Below are positions 30,545 to 38,353 of a DNA stretch of 64,000 nucleotides, piece by piece. The notes below the pieces were generated by a model that was not told the DNA's origin, did not search any database, and was given only the letters and a program-made list of their open reading frames with translations. The first letter of the stretch is position 1. Every line of letters begins with the position of its first letter. The position numbers were made by a program, and so were the translations under genes. This stretch comes from Muribaculaceae bacterium. Its GTDB lineage: Bacteria; Bacteroidota; Bacteroidia; Bacteroidales; Muribaculaceae. The stretch spans positions 29,768-93,767 of the forward strand of contig BLLX01000002.1 of NCBI GenBank assembly GCA_011959405.1, in the 5' to 3' direction.

Positions 30545-31072
30545 ATGACACAGACATTAACGACTTCACTCCATAATATTTCGGCCCACAGATACATGGT
30601 AACTGTGGCCGAAGCATGGCTCGGCCATTACTGGTGGGTGCTGGCCCTGCCTGTTATAACATGCTTTGCTGTCGGATCCGTCATAAATGTGGCATTTACC
30701 TTCGTGTCGTTCGTGCTTCTGTGTCTGATATTGCCGTTAATCATGATGATGCTGTACTTCAACTATGCGATTACTCCGGAAGCCGCCATGGCCGTAAGAC
30801 CGCACATCATAAAAATAGACATCAGACGGGGCATCGACATTGAATTTGCCGACAACCCGGACACCGGACGGACATATTCGCCGGTACACATCGACTGGCA
30901 AGAAATCGATACGGTGGAATACCGGTCCAGTGATACGGCCATAACATTCCGCAACCGCAATTATCGGTTTCTGATAATCCCTTACTACTCATTCGACAGT
31001 GAGAGTGACATAAAGGCCCTTTCAGAGATTCTTAATGCCGCTGTCACTGCAAACAACAACTCAACTTTATAG
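30545..31072 (+). CDS. Hypothetical membrane protein (YcxB-like)
   Basis: Two hydrophobic segments followed by a soluble domain with VHIDWQEIDTVEYRSSDTAITFRNRNYRFLIIPYYSF. Confidence 0.7.
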   Translation: MTQTLTTSLHNISAHRYMVTVAEAWLGHYWWVLALPVITCFAVGSVINVAFTFVSFVLLCLILPLIMMMLYFNYAITPEAAMAVRPHIIKIDIRRGIDIEFADNPDTGRTYSPVHIDWQEIDTVEYRSSDTAITFRNRNYRFLIIPYYSFDSESDIKALSEILNAAVTANNNSTL

Positions 31073-31076
31073 AGAT

Positions 31077-31898
31077 ATGAACAAACTAAAGACCATCATC
31101 CCTCTTGCCGGAATCGCAGCAATGGCACTCACCGCTGAATCATGCGTTTCGTCCGGATCAGGAGAAAACATCGAGTTCACCACCCGTGCCGATTCTGTGG
31201 CATATCTCGTCCCCGACTATTTCGGCGACACATGCTATGTGGCATCCAGATACAGTGTGGTATGGCCTGAAAAAATAGGCAAACAGGACTTTGACGCAAT
31301 GAAAGACAGCCTGATCTCGATGACTTTTAAAACTTATGGCAATACATCTGATTTCGATGTGGCGGCAAAACAATTTCAGCTCCGTGGCTTCGAATCTATG
31401 GGGCTGGACAGCACTATCGCGAGCTATGGGAAAGCGCCATATGCTTCAGCCATGACAGCCCACCATATCACATCATCCGATGTGGAAAGCACCGTAAGCC
31501 TTCTAACGCCCGACGTACTGGTCATCGACATATTTTCATACGGCTATGTGGACCGCAGCGCCCACGGCATGCAGACACGCCGCTTCCTGAACTATTCGAT
31601 CAAAGAACATACATTGCTCACCGCCGACAAGATGTTCAAACCGGAATCCGCTGATTCCATCAGTACGCTTGTCGCCGCCACTGCCGCAAAAAAATATCCT
31701 GAAGGAACTCTGTTCAGCGATGCAAAATTCCCTCTTACGAATTTCAAGATCACAGAACAGGAGATAGTCTTCATATATCAACCATACGACGTAGGCCCAT
31801 ATGCCGCAGGCATAATTGAAATTCCCATTTCCCAACATACTCTGCAACCATACATGACCCCCACGGCCATATCCACCCTTGGCCTGGAGTCCCGTTGA
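31077..31898 (+). CDS. Lipoprotein with DUF3298/RsiV-like domain
   Basis: Lipobox-like LTAESC; C-terminal NFKITEQEIVFIYQPYDVGPYAAGIIEIPIS typical of DUF3298. Confidence 0.8.
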   Translation: MNKLKTIIPLAGIAAMALTAESCVSSGSGENIEFTTRADSVAYLVPDYFGDTCYVASRYSVVWPEKIGKQDFDAMKDSLISMTFKTYGNTSDFDVAAKQFQLRGFESMGLDSTIASYGKAPYASAMTAHHITSSDVESTVSLLTPDVLVIDIFSYGYVDRSAHGMQTRRFLNYSIKEHTLLTADKMFKPESADSISTLVAATAAKKYPEGTLFSDAKFPLTNFKITEQEIVFIYQPYDVGPYAAGIIEIPISQHTLQPYMTPTAISTLGLESR

Positions 31899-31915
31899 TA
31901 TAAAATCACAACATA

Positions 31916-31954
31916 CAAATAGCTCCGAAGCATATCTGTCTTCGGAGCTATTTG
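31916..31954. terminator. Bidirectional hairpin terminator between convergent genes
   Basis: CAAATAGCTCCGAAG / CTTCGGAGCTATTTG, perfect 15-bp stem. Confidence 0.85.
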
Positions 31955-31977
31955 TGTATATATAAACTGAAATTGCC

Positions 31978-33738
31978 TTATCTGATAAGCATGAGCGATT
32001 TGGTTGAACCGTTGATATAAAGATTTCCGGGTTGCGGGCGCATTACCCGGCGTCCTTGCAGATCATACCACTTCGCGTCGGCATCAATTTCCGAAACAGG
32101 AATTTCCACAATATGAGCATACGGACGTTTTTCAAACGTAGTGACAAGCTCAATATTATTTTCAGACAAAAGATAAGCAGAATTAGGAGCAAGCGCCGTG
32201 CGGGATGATGACGGGGCAAACGTAAATCCTTCCGCATTTGCGCTCAACTCATGACGGGCAGGCGGATCCGCCCGTCTCACATTAGTTCCCACCAACAGGT
32301 TGTCATTTGTGAATGCAGGGTTCTCATCAGCAATAGTCAACACAGCGCTTTTGCCGGCACCGGTCTTACGCATTATAGCAGGCACATTTGCCGGAAGCAC
32401 ATTGCCCGGGTGCTTTTCAATATATACTTTACCTTCATATTCCTCGACGGGGATCAATACCTCCACGTCTGCAGGTATCTCAACCGGGCAGGGCAGCATC
32501 ACATCAGTATAGCCGTATCGGTCAAACGATACGGTCAGAGTCTTGATTTCTTCCAGATAGAAATGTTCGGCCGGTTCAGCAGTCCCATAGTTGACCAGAG
32601 TATGGTCTCCTCCGGAAATAGTGAGCCACATATCATCCTTGCCTTCAATGGCAAAAGCAAAAGTACGGTCAAACTCGCCCACCGGCTGCAATGTAAACAC
32701 GGTGGCTTTGCTCTTCTCGCCTAAATAAACCTTTGCGTTATTGTTGAAGTTGGACACAATGTAAGTGCCAGTGGCAGCACATCGGAGTTTCACACTGTAA
32801 GGATCAGCGCCTGAACTTTCCACGTTGAACAGATTGAGACTTTCCGGATAATCTGATGTACCGTTTCCGACCCTCGGGGTAGACAACGAACGTGATTTGA
32901 AATTATCCTGTCCCGTAAGACTCAGCATATTGTTCTTGAAGTTAGTGGATGGACGCTGAGCATTGCGGAGCACATAATATTTACCGGACTTGGGCAATCG
33001 CGAGAGCAATGCGTCACGATAGATCTTGTCCACTTCAAGAAGCGAAAACTTATAAGGATGTGCCAAGGCATATTCCAACTGCGACACATCATATGCTCCG
33101 GCATAGTTGGACAGGCCGTCGGCAGCATGCTCTTTCGCCGCATCTATAAATTCCTGATATCCGGCAAACACCTCGGCACGGCCAGCCTGTATTTTGGCTT
33201 CAATGGCGTCATTTTCCTCTTTACTGATAGTGCGCGACGGCGAAATGCTTATATTATAGGCCAGACCCTCATTGCGCACGTTGGCTTTCGTATAATCGTC
33301 AGTGAAAATAACCTTGCCATAATTATCTTCCGTCTCAAGCCCAAGCAGCGAACCGCCACAGTCGATGGCCCACATACGGATATTGTCCATAAAGATAGGA
33401 GTGACATCGGCAGGCGCATCCGAAAACGTAGCCACGTTGTCGACATTCTGCACGAATTTACCGGCGCCGAGATTGTAGAGGAAATATGACTTTTCCACTT
33501 CCGAATAGTGTATGGCCCACAAAAGGTCATCGCCGGTCACACCACGGGTCGAACCGACACGCACGGCACCCGTTCCTCCGTTATGTATGCTGCCGGCTTT
33601 GCCGGAAAGCGCATTTCGGGATATTGTATAGGCTTTCGAATTATCCAATTCGTCGATCGATGTCACCACCTGAGCCACACCGCTCATCAACATTGACGAT
33701 GCAAAGCAAAAAGATATGATTGATGCTGTTTTTTTCAT
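31978..33738 (-). CDS. Secreted hypothetical protein with possible beta-trefoil-like regions and a T9SS-like C-terminal tail
   Basis: Signal peptide MKKTASIISFCFASSMLMSGVAQ; two regions reading like beta-trefoil (YTISRNALSGKAGSI..., YYVLRNAQRPSTNF...); C-terminus WYDLQGRRVMRPQPGNLYINGSTKSLMLIR. Alternative start at 33744. Confidence 0.75.
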   Translation of the reverse strand: MKKTASIISFCFASSMLMSGVAQVVTSIDELDNSKAYTISRNALSGKAGSIHNGGTGAVRVGSTRGVTGDDLLWAIHYSEVEKSYFLYNLGAGKFVQNVDNVATFSDAPADVTPIFMDNIRMWAIDCGGSLLGLETEDNYGKVIFTDDYTKANVRNEGLAYNISISPSRTISKEENDAIEAKIQAGRAEVFAGYQEFIDAAKEHAADGLSNYAGAYDVSQLEYALAHPYKFSLLEVDKIYRDALLSRLPKSGKYYVLRNAQRPSTNFKNNMLSLTGQDNFKSRSLSTPRVGNGTSDYPESLNLFNVESSGADPYSVKLRCAATGTYIVSNFNNNAKVYLGEKSKATVFTLQPVGEFDRTFAFAIEGKDDMWLTISGGDHTLVNYGTAEPAEHFYLEEIKTLTVSFDRYGYTDVMLPCPVEIPADVEVLIPVEEYEGKVYIEKHPGNVLPANVPAIMRKTGAGKSAVLTIADENPAFTNDNLLVGTNVRRADPPARHELSANAEGFTFAPSSSRTALAPNSAYLLSENNIELVTTFEKRPYAHIVEIPVSEIDADAKWYDLQGRRVMRPQPGNLYINGSTKSLMLIR

Positions 33739-33771
33739 AATCATTGATATTCAATAAGATGTGTGGAATGA

Positions 33772-36579
33772 TTAGTTTTCGTCAGCGGTAAGGGGACGAT
33801 CGTTAGGAATCTCCGGTGTGTTATACGTCGGGAAAGCAGCTTTGCTGATCGCCTCACGGATATTGTCTGGCAGCGGACGGACAACCCCGGCCTTTTCCAG
33901 AGCGTACATATCGGCCTTAAACTCGTCATACATCTCCTCTGTCATTACATAATGCTGTATGCCGTAGTCACCCTGCTCGATAGCACATACGGTAAATGAA
34001 CCCCACCGCTCAAAATAGCTCCACAGATTATAATTGGTCAGGCGTGAAGCCTTGCGGATGAAATTAAGGATAAACGGCACTGAATTATTATTCCAGTACA
34101 GAGTTTCCTTTGCCGGCAGATAGTTGTGAGAGGTCCATACGGATTCCGGATACTTTGACCGGAACTGCTCGATCTTATTTATGGAAGGATCGGCGGATTT
34201 ATTGCCATTATGAGCGGAAGCAAGCAGTTCATACTTATCAATACCGTCCTGTTTCTCCACCGACGAGCCATTGACATTGTCGGTCTGGCGAAGAGCTTCA
34301 AAAAGATCAGGCCACAGATCAGGCAGGTAATCTTCTTCAAGACGACCGGTCTGAGGTTCCGAGAAATAAAACATCAAGGCGGCATAAGGGGCCAGAATCA
34401 GCTCGCCATTATTACCCGAATAGGCTTCAATGGCATTGAGCGCGCGTTTCGGATCCTCGGATCGGAGAGAAGGCATGGCCGGCTGGTTAATAGCAAACTG
34501 TTTCAACTCGTTGCACCACCAGTAGGCATTGCCTGCTTTGGCTGCCGTGCCGGCATCCTTACGCAAGGCAAGCACAATACCGTCAGAGTTGGCCGTTTTT
34601 GTTTCTCCGCTTTCAGCATCTGGAGCAGACGGAGTCCTGTCGTAATTGTCCTGAAGGAAAATCTTTGGTGCGCGTGTCTGCCATTTATCTTTAGGGAAAC
34701 GTCCCCAGTAATTGCTGGCGTTCACATTATAACCCATGTGGAGTACATTATAAGCGGAGAACATATTGTTGGTCACCTCCGCCATGCCTGTCCACTTGAA
34801 ATACGGGTTCATCTGATGCTGATGTCCCCACTCATGCGACAGACCCCAGATAGCGTCATCGTCACCCGTCATAAGCACATCGGGATTGCAGACACGATAC
34901 TGGGTGTCGTATTTGAATGTCACACCGCGTCCGCCCTGATACATATAGTAGTCATAATTCACATACGCCAGAGTCTTGTTGCCTGGCACTCTGTCGTATT
35001 TCTCAAGACCGAGCAGACGATGCTCCCAGATGATCAGCTGGTCCAGCACATTGACATAACGGACATACTGATTCTTGGCATACGTCATCAGGGCGTCTAC
35101 CTCCCATACGGAGTGCACACGCGAGCCCACACAGTCAATACACGGATAAACCGCATTCTCAAGCGTAGCCTGATTTTCCGCGTTGGTCTTGGTATTTGAA
35201 ACCACACCGTTCACCGGGGCTGCAACAATATGCACGGACACATCACGGGCTGTGCCGTTCTCAATCCCTTCGGTATTGTAATTTCCTACATAGGCAAGAC
35301 CTGACCATTCACTCGTACGGTTCACCACGTTGATGCCGTTGGACAAGGGAAAACTTTCCTCTCGTGCATATTCGTCTTCAGGCACATTCCAGCCAACGAC
35401 CTTAAGGTCCACCGACGGCAGATGGTCATCAAGTCCGTCCACAACCACTACATAACTGCCGCTTGTCATCATCACACCAGTGGCGCCCTGTGTGCGGTCA
35501 TAGAATTTGCCGGGAGCGTTCCACCGGTCTGACAAGGTCTCCACATTCCACAGAGGTTCGTGTGTGGAGACGCGGCCCTCCGATGAATATGCTCCAGACA
35601 GCATCATTTTAGCCAGCCGCTTCAGGAACGGGCTCTTCATGGCATCCACTTCCTTTGCCGACACACCCGGTTTGAGAGACGACAACACAGCGTCAGAAAA
35701 CAGAGCATAATCCGCACTCATGTCCACGCCTGCCGAAGTCGCGGATTTAAAAAATTCCATTTCGACACAGGACGCATAATTACCCGAGCCAGACTGTATC
35801 TGGAACCGAATGGCATGAATATCCTTCTGTTTGTTTTCCGGGATTTTAAATACGTATGGTCTGGCGGAATATTTAAGATCCACAGTTTCCGGCAAAAGGT
35901 CTGTCCATGTATATTCGGAACTGCCGGCTGACACCGGAGTACCTACAAGCAGTTTAACAACGCCAAAGTTTCCGTTTGTACCGGACTGACGCGGCACATA
36001 GCGTATGGATGAAATTTCCACTCCGTCATTGTCAAAAAAATATGTCAACAACGGCCATTCTTCCTGTTTATCCGGATTAAAGCCACTGTAGCTGCTGTGC
36101 CACATTGAATTATAGTCGCCGTCTATAGTCAGTTCCGGACCAGATCCCGGCTGAGATGACGTGGACACAACCCGAACAGGACGGACTTTCATAGCGTCAA
36201 GCATTTCCTGGGCATCAGAAGCAAAATCGATGCCGGCCTGAGTAACGGTCAGCTCACTGACAACGCTCTGGGCCGAACGTATCGACAGAGTGCATGTGCG
36301 CGATCCGGAATAGGGGTTCGCATCAAGATTAAGTACAAGTTTGCCTTCCTTGATCTCGGGCTTCAGCCATGGAGCGGCACTCACCGCATAGTCATAGCGC
36401 GCATGAGTTTGAATTTCCATTTGAGTGGCAGCCGGATCATCGACAGTAATACTACTGTTGCCGAACGCAACCAACCCGATCTGGGTTGCAGGAAGGTCCA
36501 CCTGAGCCTGCAATGCCCCCGGAGTGACCAATGACGATATAGCCGCCATCAGCGCACCATTGATGATATTAGATTTCAT
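33772..36579 (-). CDS. M60-family (enhancin-like) metallopeptidase with BACON-like and F5/8 type C-like N-terminal domains
   Basis: Zinc motif GLSHEWGHQHQMNPYFKWTGMAEVTNNMFSAY (HExxH...E); N-terminal VTQAGIDF-type BACON end; discoidin-like region (TIDGDYNSMWHSSYSGFNPDKQEEWPLLTYFFDN). Confidence 0.88.
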   Translation of the reverse strand: MKSNIINGALMAAISSLVTPGALQAQVDLPATQIGLVAFGNSSITVDDPAATQMEIQTHARYDYAVSAAPWLKPEIKEGKLVLNLDANPYSGSRTCTLSIRSAQSVVSELTVTQAGIDFASDAQEMLDAMKVRPVRVVSTSSQPGSGPELTIDGDYNSMWHSSYSGFNPDKQEEWPLLTYFFDNDGVEISSIRYVPRQSGTNGNFGVVKLLVGTPVSAGSSEYTWTDLLPETVDLKYSARPYVFKIPENKQKDIHAIRFQIQSGSGNYASCVEMEFFKSATSAGVDMSADYALFSDAVLSSLKPGVSAKEVDAMKSPFLKRLAKMMLSGAYSSEGRVSTHEPLWNVETLSDRWNAPGKFYDRTQGATGVMMTSGSYVVVVDGLDDHLPSVDLKVVGWNVPEDEYAREESFPLSNGINVVNRTSEWSGLAYVGNYNTEGIENGTARDVSVHIVAAPVNGVVSNTKTNAENQATLENAVYPCIDCVGSRVHSVWEVDALMTYAKNQYVRYVNVLDQLIIWEHRLLGLEKYDRVPGNKTLAYVNYDYYMYQGGRGVTFKYDTQYRVCNPDVLMTGDDDAIWGLSHEWGHQHQMNPYFKWTGMAEVTNNMFSAYNVLHMGYNVNASNYWGRFPKDKWQTRAPKIFLQDNYDRTPSAPDAESGETKTANSDGIVLALRKDAGTAAKAGNAYWWCNELKQFAINQPAMPSLRSEDPKRALNAIEAYSGNNGELILAPYAALMFYFSEPQTGRLEEDYLPDLWPDLFEALRQTDNVNGSSVEKQDGIDKYELLASAHNGNKSADPSINKIEQFRSKYPESVWTSHNYLPAKETLYWNNNSVPFILNFIRKASRLTNYNLWSYFERWGSFTVCAIEQGDYGIQHYVMTEEMYDEFKADMYALEKAGVVRPLPDNIREAISKAAFPTYNTPEIPNDRPLTADEN

Positions 36580-36636
36580 TAACGGGATATATTAAAAAAT
36601 TGATAATTACCAGATACAACCGTATGTATATATCTG

Positions 36637-36667
36637 CAAAAGTAATAAAAGATACTTTTATTACAAA
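36637..36667 (-). promoter_or_regulatory. Promoter of the M60 gene with embedded palindromic operator candidate
   Basis: Minus-strand -33 TTTG (CAAA 36664-36667), 19-bp spacer, -7 TACTTTTG (CAAAAGTA 36637-36644). The perfect inverted repeat GTAATAAAAG-ATA-CTTTTATTAC (36642-36664) fills the spacer. Confidence 0.65.
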
Positions 36668-36723
36668 AAAATATTCCCGTTTTAAAAAATTTCTTAAATA
36701 TCGAAACGAAAGCCTACATATTG

Positions 36724-37413
36724 TCACCGCCCGCGGTCACCGCAATACGATACCCGCGCATAATGGTGCGATGCCGCACATTCATAGACCTCACGGTCTA
36801 CAATAATATGCCTGGTTGCCCTCGATACAATCTCATTCATTTCATGGCTTACAAGAATCACGGTCGCACTCGACGCAAATCCGTCTATTATATCGACAAG
36901 ACTACTGGCAAACTGCTTGTCAACATAACTTAACGGCTCGTCCAACACCAGCAATTCAGGGTTGCTTATAATCGCGCGGCCAAGCAGCGCGCGCTGCAGC
37001 TGACCGCCGGAGAGCGTGCCGATCGTACGTGCGGAGTATGCCGAGAGTCCCATTCTGTCCATCATTTCGTCAACCCTGTCTCGCCGCTCACAAGAAGAAA
37101 GACCGCGCACGCCAAGCAGACCCGATCTCATTACATCTGCAACTGATATGGGGAAACCTATATCAATCTGATTTTTCTGTGGCAGATAACCCACCCTCAA
37201 ACTTTTATTGACATATACCGCACTGCCCGACGTGGGCTTCAATAGTCCGAGAATAATACGTAACAATGTTGTTTTGCCACCGCCATTAGGTCCGGTTATA
37301 GCAAAAAAATCACCGGAACGAATATCAAGCGACACATTATCCAATACCCTGCGGCCACCAAATTCCATGCCGACACGTAACAACCTGATAAGATCACTTT
37401 CCGGCAATTGCAT
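36724..37413 (-). CDS. Metal (zinc/manganese-type) ABC transporter ATP-binding protein
   Basis: ITGPNGGGKTTLLRIILGLLKPTSG; LSGGQLQRALLGRAIISNPELLVLDEPLSYVD; overlaps the ZnuA-like gene. Confidence 0.88.
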   Translation of the reverse strand: MQLPESDLIRLLRVGMEFGGRRVLDNVSLDIRSGDFFAITGPNGGGKTTLLRIILGLLKPTSGSAVYVNKSLRVGYLPQKNQIDIGFPISVADVMRSGLLGVRGLSSCERRDRVDEMMDRMGLSAYSARTIGTLSGGQLQRALLGRAIISNPELLVLDEPLSYVDKQFASSLVDIIDGFASSATVILVSHEMNEIVSRATRHIIVDREVYECAASHHYARVSYCGDRGR

Positions 37414-38305
37414 CTGCTACAACCTGTATTTCATCCGCCCATTCATAAGCGAGCGGATTAATGGAAATCAGTTTGATATCACTTCCGAGTCCGTCCGTAA
37501 TCGCCACAGCCTGCGAACGGTCAAAATCTTTCTGAATAAAAAATACAGTGGTTCCGGCTGACCGTGCACGATCAATAAGCGACCGTGTCTCTTCAACTGA
37601 AAGCTCCTTATTCTCCATCCCCAATGCAAGCTGCGTCAATCCATAATCTCGAGCAAAATAGCTCAATGACGGATGCCACACTATAAAAGAACCACCGCAC
37701 ACCGGAGCCAGTTTCTCAGTCAGCATTAAGTCAAGTGAATCCAGTTTATGCGACAGAGTGATGAAATTACGAGTGTAATACGCCGCATTGTCCGCATCGA
37801 CCTCTTTCATGCCACGTAGCATGTTCGCTGCCATTATTTTGGCATTTTTGACAGATGACCACGTGTGTGGATCGTATGCAAGGCACTCTTCGGAGTCTTT
37901 ATGATGGTCATGGTGATGCGTATCCAATATCATACGTATTGAATCCGACACACAATATATTGGCAAATCCGGATTATTGGCCTGTACTTTCTCCATAATT
38001 GCCGACTCGAAGCCCAGATTACCGACCTGAAAATAAGCCACACTTTTTTCCAGATTGGCCAGATGGGAAAACGTCGGCTCATAGTGCTCCGGATTTCCGC
38101 CATTGCCCATCAGCGATCTGACCTCCATCTTATCTCCGACGATCTGTTCCAGCAGCCACCTCTGCGGCTCTATGCTCACAGACACCACCGGGATCTTACG
38201 CGCCGCAGGATCAGCACATCCGACCACAAATACAACGATGGCGACCGCAACCATAAGCCGCGATAGCCATCGTGTAATCATTATTATATGCAGGCGTCGT
38301 GTCAT
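37394..38305 (-). CDS. Zinc ABC transporter substrate-binding protein (ZnuA/TroA-like), lipoprotein
   Basis: VVSVSIEPQRWLLEQIVGDKMEVRSLMGNGGNPEHYEPTFSHLANLEKS; His-rich DTHHHDHHKDSEE loop; DPHTWSSVKNAKIMA. Alternative start 38281. Confidence 0.92.
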   Translation of the reverse strand: MTRRLHIIMITRWLSRLMVAVAIVVFVVGCADPAARKIPVVSVSIEPQRWLLEQIVGDKMEVRSLMGNGGNPEHYEPTFSHLANLEKSVAYFQVGNLGFESAIMEKVQANNPDLPIYCVSDSIRMILDTHHHDHHKDSEECLAYDPHTWSSVKNAKIMAANMLRGMKEVDADNAAYYTRNFITLSHKLDSLDLMLTEKLAPVCGGSFIVWHPSLSYFARDYGLTQLALGMENKELSVEETRSLIDRARSAGTTVFFIQKDFDRSQAVAITDGLGSDIKLISINPLAYEWADEIQVVADAIAGK

Positions 38306-38353
38306 ACGCGGTTATAACGTATTTTAACGCTCAATGGTTCTAAATGACACAAA

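Noticed and set aside
34210-35199. 329-aa ORF antisense to the M60 peptidase
   Set aside because: No domain, no promoter or ribosome-binding context; complementary to a strong coding sequence.
36724-37413. ABC ATPase considered as a phosphonate or siderophore importer component
   Set aside because: Overlap with a His-rich ZnuA/TroA-like binding protein makes a zinc/manganese assignment better supported.
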